This document shows, one piece after another, positions 1 to 7,904 of a stretch of 59,215 bases of DNA. Source of the DNA: Desulfomonile tiedjei (GTDB taxonomy: Bacteria; Desulfobacterota; Desulfomonilia; Desulfomonilales; Desulfomonilaceae); NCBI GenBank assembly GCA_016218715.1, contig JACRDG010000103.1, positions 1 through 59,215 on the forward strand, in the 5' to 3' direction. A model generated the notes under the pieces. It was given only the letters and a program-made list of their open reading frames with translations. It was not told where the DNA came from and ran no database searches. Numbering within the stretch: position 1 is the first letter of the stretch; every line of letters starts with the position of its first letter. Position numbers and translations under genes: made by a program.

Positions 1-409
1 GATCTATGATGGCCGAGGCAACCCCGACCGCATCGCAGAAGTGGGCAAGAAGGGTCTGCAAATCCTCAACATTCAATAAGTCCGCTGCCTCCAATTCTTC
101 AGGTTCCCCCCCTGAGACGGCGTCTCGATCCTTCATGGTCCGGACCAGATTGTCCAATGCCTCATCTTTTTCGATCCGGTCCAAGGAGCCGTATGGCGCG
201 GGTTTGCCGGCAGCCTGGGCCAACTCGTTAGCTTCTTTTTTCAGGTCAAGAATCCGCTGTTCCCGGGCCATGACCAGGCGATTGAATCGTTCGAATTCCA
301 GGATTCTTTCCTGCAATTCAGACTGAGTAGGACCGTCCTTTTGCTGCGCTACCTCCGTGTCGATGGCCGAAGTTTCTTCTTCAAAGGGCCAGCGGTTCTG
401 GTCAGTCAT
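1..409 (-). CDS. PocR-domain sensor/signalling protein, N-terminal part (runs off left edge)
   Basis: Open reading frame read from the minus strand; it starts at the ATG at 409-407 and is still open at base 1, so only the first 136 residues are visible. The ATG is preceded by a GGAG ribosome-binding site (GGAGTCCACC). Residues about 30-65 are charged and heptad-like, a likely coiled coil. From about residue 109 the sequence (AADLLNVEDLQTLLAHF, then a Gly-Val-Ala-Ser-Ala-Ile-Ile-Asp ending) matches the start of a PocR ligand-binding sensory domain, which in known families binds small organic ligands and is fused to histidine kinases, GGDEF or chemoreceptor outputs. The output domain lies outside the window, so the signalling type is unknown. 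No N-terminal membrane segment is seen, so a cytoplasmic sensor is likely. Confidence 0.6.
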   Translation of the reverse strand, partial: MTDQNRWPFEEETSAIDTEVAQQKDGPTQSELQERILEFERFNRLVMAREQRILDLKKEANELAQAAGKPAPYGSLDRIEKDEALDNLVRTMKDRDAVSGGEPEELEAADLLNVEDLQTLLAHFCDAVGVASAIID

Positions 410-884
410 GGTGGACTCCGAAAATTGTTCAACGAATTTAACTAAATATACATCGGTAGAATCGAGTTACCTCATGAATCTTATCACGGCTGTCTCCGAT
501 TGTAACGCCATATCTTGTCAGAAACGGTCGTTCAGGATGGAGTTGGTCCTGGAAGCAAAAGAGTGCGAAACTCTCTGTTTTCAGGCTGGGGACCGAGTTT
601 ACTGGCGAATGCAGAGACAGGAACGGCTGTTACGGGAACGACGTGGCGGGTTTTCCACCGTCTTTTTCCCTTTCCCCCGCTTTCCCTGTTTTGCCTGGTG
701 TGCTGTCCCAGAAATAGCTTTCAGAAGTTCTCGGCCGAGTGACTGCTCCGGTGATAACGGTTGTCACTCCATTCTGAAAGTCATTTACGAGACTCCATAC
801 TCGTGCACAGATCCATCTCTAACGATATATAGCCACCGTGGATAGATAGGGGTTTCCCTGACCCGTCCGACGGCCCTGTCCGAA

Positions 885-912
885 TTACTCTCCCGATGCG
901 CCGGGAGAGTAA
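885..912. repeat. Perfect 11-bp inverted repeat
   Basis: TTACTCTCCCG (885-895) and CGGGAGAGTAA (902-912) are exact reverse complements around a 6-base loop (ATGCGC). No T-run follows on either strand, so it is a poor fit for an intrinsic terminator. It lies 36 bp upstream of the -35 box of the promoter at 949-977, a position that fits an activator or repressor site for the methyltransferase gene; this role is inferred. Confidence 0.6.
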
Positions 913-948
913 AGTTGGGTTCGGTCACCCTCTTTTCCGACCAACCCG

Positions 949-977
949 TTGACCGCGAAACGACCCTGAGGTATGCT
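949..977 (+). promoter_or_regulatory. Sigma70-type promoter for the methyltransferase gene
   Basis: TTGACC (949-954), a 17-bp spacer and TATGCT (972-977). The spacer ends in TGAGG directly before the -10, the same context as in the leader-element promoters at 7621 and 53449. The rest of the leader element is not recognisable here. The start codon at 1092 would give a leader of about 105 nt. Confidence 0.6.
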
Positions 978-1091
978 TTGAGCCTTATAGGTTCGGCCGA
1001 AGACTTCCATGTATCGGTGTGATCTCCGTGCTCACGGTGCTCATGGGAGGGGGGCCAGACCGGAGCTTTCGAAAATGAAGGAGTGTTGACC

Positions 1092-1826
1092 GTGCCAACG
1101 GATAGTTGGAGCAGTTACGAGGACTTCAAGACCGCGCGGCCTCTGGCAACGACCTATTACGGGCTCGTACGGGGAGCGTTCGAGGCAGGGGTCCGACGAA
1201 TCTGCAATGGAAAAAGGGTTGGCAAAGCCGTTGACTTGGGTTGCGGCAATGGTGACTTTGCCCGTGGCCTCCGGGCCGTGGCAGAGAACGTCGTTGGCTT
1301 CGACCAATCCCATGGTCTCATCAAGGAGGCCCTCAGCCATCCTGATCAGGACGGGGTTGCATTTATTCAAGGAAATGTCCTCGATGAAGCTGCCATGGCA
1401 GTGCTGCGTTCCGGTGACTTCGACCTGGTAACGGCAGCGTGGCTCCACAACTACATGCACTCAGAAAAGGATCAGCATCAGTTACTCCGAGAGATTCTGC
1501 GTATGCTAGGTGCCGGAGGTTGCATCGTGTTCCTGATTCCGGGTGATGCGTACACGTCGGTCAGGACTCAACGGTTTGCAGCAGAGCTGCACTGGCGCCA
1601 GGCATGGCTTAAAGAAACCCCAGAATACACCAGGGGCGTGTTCAGTTTTGAGGGATCGCCGTGGGACGAGATGACGGTTTGGCAGCCCCTGTGGTTGGCC
1701 CAGTTGTATCGACGACATTTCTCGGTAGAGTTCCTGGATGTGAAATCACTGTGGCTGGACCAGGGAGGACTTGACGGCACTGTCCTTGAACCGCCGTACG
1801 ACGTTATGATAGGCCACCGGCGGTGA
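1092..1826 (+). CDS. Class I SAM-dependent methyltransferase
   Basis: Likely transfers a methyl group from S-adenosylmethionine to an unidentified small molecule or protein in the cytoplasm. Residues 47-54 (VDLGCGNG) are the glycine-rich SAM-binding motif I, followed by an acidic residue in VVGFDQSHG that fits the ribose-binding position, and a motif around DFDLVTAAWLHNY that fits motif IV/post-I of Methyltransf_11/25 families. The protein has about 244 residues, normal for a single-domain enzyme. The frame opens at a GTG at 1083, but the AAGGAG at 1078-1083 overlaps it; the GTG at 1092 has that ribosome-binding site at a proper 8-base spacing and was chosen. It is monocistronic, behind the promoter at 949-977. 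The substrate cannot be told from the sequence. Confidence 0.85.
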   Translation: MPTDSWSSYEDFKTARPLATTYYGLVRGAFEAGVRRICNGKRVGKAVDLGCGNGDFARGLRAVAENVVGFDQSHGLIKEALSHPDQDGVAFIQGNVLDEAAMAVLRSGDFDLVTAAWLHNYMHSEKDQHQLLREILRMLGAGGCIVFLIPGDAYTSVRTQRFAAELHWRQAWLKETPEYTRGVFSFEGSPWDEMTVWQPLWLAQLYRRHFSVEFLDVKSLWLDQGGLDGTVLEPPYDVMIGHRR

Positions 1827-2230
1827 CGGGTGATCAATAGCTGCACGATCACCGAGCGCTCGACATGGAAATGTGGTCTCACGGTAAGTCCTTGTGCAGG
1901 ATATGTCCCGATATTCACCAGCACAAATGCCATCAGCGGTGAAAGATGGCGTTTGATGACAAGGTTAGCTAGTTGATTCAACAAGTTGAGTTAGCTGCTC
2001 CGGGAGGAATTGTCTTCTCAGCATAACCAGTGCGGGAATCTTGCGGGACTTCTCTTCACCGTATGTCGTCAGGCAAAGTCTTGCTCGTGCGCCGGCGCCT
2101 CCTTTCACTTTTCATCAGGTCTGTCCCGCTGGAGAAAGACCCATTGACCGATAAATCTATCCGCGATATAGACCGCGGGCCGCCGGGACACTGCAACCCG
2201 CGCTATGACGGAAAGGAAACGATCGAATAG
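1827..2230. other. Intergenic region with promoter
   Basis: I see no gene in this 400-bp gap. Its only clear content is the promoter at 2144-2172 for the MFS gene. Around 1968-1996 there are short overlapping repeats (GTTAGCTAGTTGA and GTTGAGTTAGC) of unknown meaning. Confidence 0.4.
2144..2172 (+). promoter_or_regulatory. Promoter for the MFS transporter gene
   Basis: TTGACC (2144-2149), 17-bp spacer, TATAGA (2167-2172); one of the best sigma70-like matches in the window, 58 bp before the start codon at 2231. Confidence 0.65.
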
Positions 2231-3538
2231 ATGACGCCAAGAACAACCCCGCCGCTCCGTGCTGCCTGGCTGGTCTGGGGACTGGGAGCCCTGTTATACC
2301 TCATGGGATTCTTCCAGCGGGTGGCCCCGGCCGTTATGACGGATGAACTGATGGGAGACTTCGGGATAAATGCCGCGGGCCTGGGCAACCTTTCGGCCTT
2401 TTATTTCTATAGTTACGTTGCCATGCAGGTTCCGACCGGAGTACTCGCGGACCGGTGGGGTCCGCGGCGTCTGCTGGCCGCTGGCGCCTTTGTCGCGGGT
2501 CTGGGCACCCTGCTGTTTGCCGTGGCTGACGGCATTCTCTGGGCCGGTATGGGCCGGCTGTTGATCGGTGGGAGTGTCGCCGTGGCCTTTGTGGGCCTGC
2601 TGAAAGTTGCCAGCAACTGGTTTCCGGTCCGGCAATTCGCCCTGGTATCAGGCCTGGCGCTATTCACCGGAATCGTTGGTGCTGTCTTGGCCGGTCCCCC
2701 ATTGAGACTGCTGATGAGCTGTTACAGCTGGCGTACTATCATGGCCGGGTCGGCTGTCTTCACCTTCCTTATTTGCGCTGGGATCTGGTTTTTTGTCCGG
2801 GACACTCCGAGCGAGAAAGGTTATGCGGATTTTCTGCAGCCCGGAACTCCGGCAGCCGGAAATACGCGACCCTCTATTATCGGAGGTATTGTAGAAGTGT
2901 TCCGGTATCCCAACACGAGGCTTTTGTGTGTTATTCCCGCTGGGACCGTCGGCTGTGTACTGACATTTTCCGGCCTCTGGGGAGTGCCGTACCTGGCCAC
3001 GCACCATCAGCTGACCACCACCGGGGCTTCCGTCTTGTCAACGGCCCTCATGGTGGCCTGGGCGGTTGGCGGGCCGGCCTTCGGCTGGTTTTCAGACCGT
3101 CTTGGGAGGCGAAAACCGCTGTATCTTCTGGGATGTGGCCTTTCGCTGGTGGGATGGGGCGGCATACTTTTTTTGAACAACCTGCCGGTGCCTCTGCTCG
3201 CGGGTCTGCTGGTACTCACCGGTTTTTGTTCCGGCTGTATGATTATCAGTTTTGCCTTTGCCAAGGAATCGGTTCCCCTGAACCTCGCGGGCACGGTCTC
3301 CGGTGTCGTGAACATGGGAGTTATGATGGGACCGATGATCCTGCAGCCGGCCGTGGGCTGGATACTGGATCAGAATTGGCAGGGGCAAGCGGTTGCCGGC
3401 GTCCGGGTCTATCCCCTTACGGCCTACCAGGCAGGATTCTCCCTAATGCTGGCATGGTTGGCTCTGGGGTTTGTGCTGCTGTTTTTCACGCGTGAGACCC
3501 GTTGCAAACAGGTCATGTGCGAAGATAAGAAGAAATGA
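2231..3538 (+). CDS. Major facilitator superfamily (MFS) transporter
   Basis: A 435-residue inner-membrane carrier with about 12 hydrophobic segments, the usual MFS length. The loop after the second segment carries DRWGPRR and the loop in the second half carries DRLGRRK. These are the two copies of the MFS D-R-x-G-R/x-R motif that gates transport and mark the 6+6 repeat. The long linker around residues 205-225 fits the central cytoplasmic loop. Substrate is not clear; the family moves sugars, organic acids, drugs and peptides. The start ATG at 2231 follows a GGAAAGGAAA purine stretch and its own promoter at 2144-2172. Neighbours give no functional hint, as the next gene is convergent. Confidence 0.9.
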   Translation: MTPRTTPPLRAAWLVWGLGALLYLMGFFQRVAPAVMTDELMGDFGINAAGLGNLSAFYFYSYVAMQVPTGVLADRWGPRRLLAAGAFVAGLGTLLFAVADGILWAGMGRLLIGGSVAVAFVGLLKVASNWFPVRQFALVSGLALFTGIVGAVLAGPPLRLLMSCYSWRTIMAGSAVFTFLICAGIWFFVRDTPSEKGYADFLQPGTPAAGNTRPSIIGGIVEVFRYPNTRLLCVIPAGTVGCVLTFSGLWGVPYLATHHQLTTTGASVLSTALMVAWAVGGPAFGWFSDRLGRRKPLYLLGCGLSLVGWGGILFLNNLPVPLLAGLLVLTGFCSGCMIISFAFAKESVPLNLAGTVSGVVNMGVMMGPMILQPAVGWILDQNWQGQAVAGVRVYPLTAYQAGFSLMLAWLALGFVLLFFTRETRCKQVMCEDKKK

Positions 3539-3751
3539 TGGTGCTGATTGGTATTGCATGTCGAGCGAGAATTATTCCTCCTTCTCCTCGATACGGTTTG
3601 TTTTGGATCATTGAGCGGTCATCCCCTGGCTTTCGAACCCTGAAATGCCACTGACGACTGCCAGAAAGCCGCCCAAGAACACCTCTGGAATAGGCTACTG
3701 GGACGCAAGGATAGGAGCCTGTTGGGGCGGGGTCAATCACGTCAGATGAGT

Positions 3752-4546
3752 CTAACAACTATCGTCCCTGCGGCGCGAATCCGCAACCGGTGCACTCTCA
3801 TTGCGGGCATGTACGTGATCCAAGCTACCCACCAGTTGGTTGAAATATGCGGGCACTCTCGTTTCGAAGGTGATCTGGTTGCCGTTAAAGGGGTGTCTGA
3901 AGGAAATCGATTTGGCATGAAGTGCCAGGCGCTTGTGGGCCTTAGTCCCTTTTCCATACTTCCGGTCACCCACAACCGGGTGTCCGATATCGGCAAGATG
4001 TACCCGTATCTGGTGCTTCCTGCCCGTTAAGAGATCGACCTCCAGCAGAGCAAGGTCTTTCGTCTCTTTGAGCACTCGGTAAGCAGTATGGGACAGTTTT
4101 CCTTTAGTAGTGCCGGATGCAGAGTACACGCGGTGGCCTTTGTTCTCCACCAGGTATGTGGTAATAGTCTCCGACCTTTTTTCGCACTTGCCATGAACGA
4201 CGGCGAGATACTTCTTCTTCGTTTCGTTCCAATGGCCCTGCAAAAAGACCTTTGCCTCTTCACTTTTCGCGAAGATCAGTATTCCTGAAGTTTCCCTATC
4301 CAGTCGGTGAACGATGAAAATGCGATTCTTGGACTTGGAGCATCCCCTGCGGACATAATCTGTTAGGATGAAGTAAGCTGTCCGTTCTTTTTCTCTATCC
4401 GTACCCATGGTCAAGAGACCCGGCGGTTTATCCACTACAAGAATATCCCTGTCTTCGTGAACGATCACGAGGCCTTTCGGCAGAACTCTGGTGCTCGGTC
4501 TGGGACATCCTCTCATAGCGAACGCTCTGTCTGCTCTCGTCAGCAT
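3752..4546 (-). CDS. RluA-family pseudouridine synthase
   Basis: Isomerises specific uridines in rRNA or tRNA to pseudouridine in the cytoplasm. The signature HRLDRETSG occurs at residues 80-88, with Asp83 the catalytic aspartate of the RluA/RsuA superfamily. The later GRKHQIRVHLADIGHPVVGD stretch matches the conserved RluA motif around the RNA-binding arginine and the phosphate-contacting loop. There is no S4 RNA-binding domain, since the catalytic domain starts near residue 20, so it resembles the short RluA/RluC-like members rather than RluD. Length is 264 residues. The start ATG is at 4546; an in-frame ATG ten codons later is an alternative. It is followed in reverse order by the yaiI-like gene 46 bp upstream on the same strand, so the two may be co-transcribed. 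The target uridine is unknown. Confidence 0.9.
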   Translation of the reverse strand: MLTRADRAFAMRGCPRPSTRVLPKGLVIVHEDRDILVVDKPPGLLTMGTDREKERTAYFILTDYVRRGCSKSKNRIFIVHRLDRETSGILIFAKSEEAKVFLQGHWNETKKKYLAVVHGKCEKRSETITTYLVENKGHRVYSASGTTKGKLSHTAYRVLKETKDLALLEVDLLTGRKHQIRVHLADIGHPVVGDRKYGKGTKAHKRLALHAKSISFRHPFNGNQITFETRVPAYFNQLVGSLDHVHARNESAPVADSRRRDDSC

Positions 4547-4592
4547 CCCAACACCCGGAGTTCATCTGCCGGGAATGAGAGGCCCTACCCTG

Positions 4593-5090
4593 TCAAGCGT
4601 AAGGCGACCGTGACCCACAGCGACCCTGTGCGTTGCATCGCATTGCTTTGAGCGCGGCCTGGATCACGTCGTCGAGACGCTGCAGGAAACGCGACCGGTC
4701 TCGCTTTTCAAAAGGAGCCGGCCCTCCCGTGATATTCCCCATATCCCGTAGATAGGCCAAGAAATCTCTACTGGCAAGGGCAGCGCCAATGGAGTCTTCA
4801 GTGAAAACACGACCTTTGGGGTCCAGCATCCGAGCGCCTTTTTCAAGACACCGCGCAGCAAGGGGAATATCGGCTGATACAGCGACATCGTTTGCATTAA
4901 CGTGCTCCGCGATCCAATCATCTGCCGCGTCAGATTGTTCGTTAACGATCACGAGCTCAAAGAGTTCTTCTTGAGGAATTCTCAGCATGGAGTTGGCAAC
5001 CACATAGACTTTCAGGCCATATCGGAGGGCTACTCGGAAGACTTCATTCTTTACCGGACACGCGTCTGCATCAACGTAGATCTTGATCAA
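4593..5090 (-). CDS. YaiI/YqxD family (UPF0178, DUF188) protein
   Basis: A 165-residue cytoplasmic protein of the UPF0178 family. The family marks are all present: IYVDADACPVKNEV at the N-terminus, a middle VNEQSDAADDWI with the invariant Asp-Ala-Ala-Asp, VSADIPLAARCLEKGA, and the DSIGAAL stretch. The fold is PIN-like with several conserved aspartates that could bind metal, but no enzyme activity has been established for the family as far as I know. The C-terminal tail beyond about residue 150 (CGSRSPYA) is not part of the conserved domain. It lies 46 bp upstream of the pseudouridine synthase gene on the same strand. Confidence 0.92.
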   Translation of the reverse strand: MIKIYVDADACPVKNEVFRVALRYGLKVYVVANSMLRIPQEELFELVIVNEQSDAADDWIAEHVNANDVAVSADIPLAARCLEKGARMLDPKGRVFTEDSIGAALASRDFLAYLRDMGNITGGPAPFEKRDRSRFLQRLDDVIQAALKAMRCNAQGRCGSRSPYA

Positions 5091-5584
5091 GTACTATCCC
5101 TTCTGCTTGCGAAAATAGACACCGGGCCCGTCAAAGGTCCCTGCATGGAGCGCCCGCAAGTAGCGGCAGGGACGGTTGAAAAGTGCGGCGCCATGTGCAT
5201 TGTTAGCTTGCCGGGATGGTGTTTGTCAAGCTCCCTCCCGCCTTGCGGAGGCATCAGGTATTGCTGGACACCTGTGACCGGGACGTTCGCAGTCTCTCAA
5301 CGGGTTGTCCGCGTCCATCATTCGAGTCTACAATAGAATTCTCGTAGAAAGCCCTGAGAACGACTCTGTGCAATTTTCCACCTCGGGGGATCCTGTTATT
5401 CAGAAAATGGGGCGGGCAATGCCGCTGCTCCGGGAACCGTCGTACCATAGGTCCCTCAAGCGCTAAGACCAATGCCGGTCGCTATCATGCCATCCAATAG
5501 GGCTCTGATCCGGTCCCGTTTCCAAATCATTGCAGGGCGTTCCCTGTAGGCGAGGGAGGTTAGCCCGAGTTAACGCTATCCGAC
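5091..5584. other. Intergenic region, no gene recognised
   Basis: About 490 bp between two leftward genes. A rightward promoter-like pair is visible (TTGTCC near 5305, 18-bp spacer, TACAAT), but no rightward gene follows, so it may be fortuitous or drive an unrecognised RNA. CCCTGC and GCAGGG near 5139-5171 could form a weak hairpin. Nothing else is supported. Confidence 0.35.
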
Positions 5585-7006
5585 TCAGGATGCCGCGTAC
5601 TCCTCGTCAACGTGACGGAGCGGGTCTTGCAGATCCTTCCATGCCTGGTATCGGGCCATTGCAGCCAGTACCCGGATTCCCCTCTCGAGGCTGGGCACCG
5701 CCAGAGCCCGACCGTGCTCTTCCAATCTCGTGGAAGCCTCGTGGGCCTGAGCGCCGTAGCACCAGACCACTATCGGTTTTTCGAACTTCTCGGACAAGTC
5801 CTGGATCACCGCTTCTGCGCCCAAGTGCCGCTGCTCAGCCTCCTTCAGTCCCAGTGTGACACAGAGAACCGCATCGACATGGCGGTCCGCCAGGGCACCT
5901 TTCAGCGCGGCTGCATACGCTTTGTGCATCCCGTTCTTCATCACCGCCGGCCAGATGTCAACAGGATTGACGAGAGGCATCCAATCTGGTGACAGGCTCT
6001 GGATATGGCTCAGGGAATGCTCGGACAGGGCGGCCGTTTTCAGACCGTGTCTCTCCATGGCATCCAGAAGGATGATACCTCCGGCTCCCGTGAGCGTTAC
6101 CACAGCGACGCGGCGTCCTTTCATTGCCGGAAGCCTGACGAATCCCCGAACCAGATCCATCTGATCCTGAGTCTCGTCGACGCGGATTACTCCGGCTTTT
6201 CTCAGGGCCGCACCCACAATTCGATCTTCTCCCGCCATGGAGCCGCTGTGAGACGCGGCAGCCCGCGCTCCTTCATGAGATCGGCCTGTCTTGAGAGCTA
6301 TGACTGGAATTCGCCGAGAGACTTTTTCGGCCACTTCCAGGAAATCACAACCTCTCCGAATCTCCTCAGCGTGGAGAGCGATCACGCGCAACCGCTCATC
6401 CTCACCCAGCCATTCCAGCGCGTGGATCGTGTCGACGTCACAGCCGTTCCCGACGTCCACACCTATTCCCATACCTCCGATGAGCTGGTCAGCGCCCACA
6501 AAGAATACGCCAGACTGGCAAACGACCCCTACGGGAACTTCGTGTCGATCCAGGGGCATGAATGAGGAATTGAATCGAGAGAACGCATTCGAGACGCCGA
6601 GGGTATTGGGTCCAAGAATCCTCACCCCTGCAGGAATTGCCTCGGCAAGCATCTGCTCTTGAAGCTCTTTGCCCCTCGAGTCGGCTTCGGAGAATCCCTG
6701 AACGACCACCACTGCAGCCCCTATGCCCACTTCTGCGCATTCCTTGATAATGCCGGGAACAGTCTCTCGGGGGGTAGAAATGACCGCCAGGTCAACAGGG
6801 CTGTTCAAGTCCGAGACGGATTGCGTGACGGGTAAACCGGCCACTTCTCTGACATGGGGGTGCACTACCTCAACTCGTCCCGGGTACCCCCAATTCCTGA
6901 GGTTGTCTATGGGATTGAGGGACCCTGGACCGCTTTTGCGCGGGATACCGATAAATACGACGGACCGAGGAGAAAGAAAGAGCGATTTCACGCTACGATA
7001 GCCCAT
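5585..7006 (-). CDS. Acyl-CoA synthetase (ADP/NDP-forming), alpha subunit-type CoA-binding protein
   Basis: Catalyses, with an ATP-grasp beta partner, acyl-CoA + ADP + Pi to acid + CoA + ATP (acetate--CoA ligase, ADP-forming family). The 473 residues cover an N-terminal CoA-binding Rossmann domain (about 10-135, with SPRSVVFIG and PNTLGVSN), then the two succinyl-CoA-ligase-like domains. ASHSGSMAG at 251-259 contains the expected phospho-histidine (His253). The beta ATP-grasp domain, fused in the long ~700-residue forms, is absent and no beta subunit lies nearby, so it must act with a distant partner or in another role. The ATG at 7006 has a GGAGG ribosome-binding site. Its upstream region carries one of the four leader elements (7303 to 7111, minus strand), giving a 5' leader of about 268 nt. 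Confidence 0.88.
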   Translation of the reverse strand: MGYRSVKSLFLSPRSVVFIGIPRKSGPGSLNPIDNLRNWGYPGRVEVVHPHVREVAGLPVTQSVSDLNSPVDLAVISTPRETVPGIIKECAEVGIGAAVVVVQGFSEADSRGKELQEQMLAEAIPAGVRILGPNTLGVSNAFSRFNSSFMPLDRHEVPVGVVCQSGVFFVGADQLIGGMGIGVDVGNGCDVDTIHALEWLGEDERLRVIALHAEEIRRGCDFLEVAEKVSRRIPVIALKTGRSHEGARAAASHSGSMAGEDRIVGAALRKAGVIRVDETQDQMDLVRGFVRLPAMKGRRVAVVTLTGAGGIILLDAMERHGLKTAALSEHSLSHIQSLSPDWMPLVNPVDIWPAVMKNGMHKAYAAALKGALADRHVDAVLCVTLGLKEAEQRHLGAEAVIQDLSEKFEKPIVVWCYGAQAHEASTRLEEHGRALAVPSLERGIRVLAAMARYQAWKDLQDPLRHVDEEYAAS

Positions 7007-7110
7007 GAAAGCCTCCGGACCGCAAATGTGCTTGGAATCGCACGGGATGAGTCTGAGATCCTCTCGTTTCGAGGCCCAGTTTCACCATGATACGCCAACT
7101 ACCCCGAAAA

Positions 7111-7303
7111 CCGGAATTATGCGGCGGTCTTGCCTTTCCGGGGGTCCGGGCGCGACAACCACGCGAGAAGTGGTTGTCCTGGCCCCGCGAGCTTTCCCGT
7201 GTGGTACTGGGCAAGGCAAGACAGAGGCATAACCGGCGTATAGTTGTCAAGAAGCCTCAGAGATATTGTTTCTGAGCGTACCGCACCAACAGAAGTCGAT
7301 CAA
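7111..7303 (-). promoter_or_regulatory. Leader element copy E (promoter plus conserved 5' leader), upstream of acyl-CoA synthetase gene
   Basis: On the minus strand it starts with TTGATC (7303-7298), a 17-bp spacer and TACGCT (7280-7275), followed by CAGAAACA. It ends in GGCAAGACCGC plus CGCATAATTCCGG (7134-7111). The -35-to-block distance is 169 bp, against 170, 172 and 168 bp in the copies at 7621, 53449 and 57235. The middle GGTTATGCCTCTGTC (about 7213-7199) matches copy C (GGTTTTGCCTCTGTC). It also contains a 9-bp hairpin (7154-7178) not seen in the others. By family comparison it is a promoter with a structured leader; function is unknown. Confidence 0.6.
7154..7178. repeat. 9-bp perfect inverted repeat inside leader E
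   Basis: GACAACCAC (7154-7162) and GTGGTTGTC (7170-7178) around the loop GCGAGAA. In the transcript of leader E this would be a stable hairpin. No T-run follows, so it is not a classical terminator. Confidence 0.6.
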
Positions 7304-7620
7304 GCAAAATGATGCCCGTGATCCCCTGCCCGTGGCTTCTGGCACTTTGGGCCGAGGCAGCCAAAGATGAGGGCGTGGCCGGACAAAATTGCGAGGCAGG
7401 CAGAACGCTCGCTGAGAAGGTATCGCGCGTGCTCGAGATGGCGCCAGTGCTTCAGCGCCTGAGGATCGAGGCTTCCTTTTACATCCGGGGGGTTTTCTCC
7501 TTTCTCGGACCGTAGAACTCTCCACATAGAACGGAAGCGGCAAGATCATGGAGCTTCAGCATTCCTGTTGGCTCGACACTGCCGGGCTGTGTTCGGCTGA
7601 GGTCCACCGAGAACTCGTAC
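7304..7620. other. Region between two back-to-back leader elements
   Basis: This 317-bp stretch lies between the -35 boxes of the leftward leader E and the rightward leader A. I recognise no gene. A leftward frame reading through DPQALKHWRHLEHARYLL could be a relic but matches nothing I know. It may hold sites shared by the two divergent promoters. Confidence 0.35.
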
Positions 7621-7812
7621 TTGACCGGGAGCGTTCGGTGAGGTACGCTCAGGAACAGGATAACACAGGCTTTTTCAGCAATGTGACGAAGGTTGTGCCT
7701 GCGTCGGTGCATGTGGGAGACATACGGGGGCCTTTTCGGACTCAAAGCAACCATGCCGCAACCGGGCACCGGGTTCAGAACTCCAGAAATGGCAAGATCA
7801 CGGAATACTTCC
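7621..7812 (+). promoter_or_regulatory. Leader element copy A, upstream of universal stress protein gene
   Basis: TTGACC (7621-7626), 17-bp spacer ending GTGAGG, TACGCT (7644-7649), then CAGGAACAGGATAA, GGCTTTTTCAGCAATGTG (7669-7686) and ATACGGGGGCCTTTTCGGAC. It ends in the block GGCAAGATC..GGAATACTTCC (7791-7812), 170 bp after the -35. GACGAAGG (7685-7692) can pair with CCTGCGTC (7698-7705) with one mismatch. The stretch AGGCTTTTTCAGCAATGTG is nearly identical to copy F (AGGCTGTTTCGGCAATGTG). The usp start codon at 7905 gives a leader of about 255 nt. Confidence 0.6.
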
Positions 7813-7904
7813 ATGTTTGATTCTCCGTCAACGGCGACCTCGCGACGCGCAGCATTGCCGATAATCGGGATACGTCGCGGCTTCTGGGCAGGAGGGAACG
7901 AGCC

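Larger units (their letters stand above)
410..1091. other. Intergenic region between divergent genes
   Basis: This 680-bp stretch separates the leftward sensor gene from the rightward methyltransferase. I find no convincing protein here; the open frames have no recognisable domain and odd composition. It holds a perfect 11-bp-stem inverted repeat (885-912) and a good promoter (949-977), listed separately. Confidence 0.5.

Noticed and set aside
357-845. 162-codon rightward frame left of the methyltransferase
   Set aside because: It overlaps the start of the sensor gene on the other strand, has many Cys/Arg/Ser and no domain; not called.
885-912. Reading the 11-bp palindrome as an intrinsic terminator
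   Set aside because: No T-run on either strand and it lies between divergent genes, where no transcript is expected to end.
5305-5334. Rightward promoter-like TTGTCC-N18-TACAAT
   Set aside because: No rightward gene follows and no RNA structure is evident; kept only as a remark.
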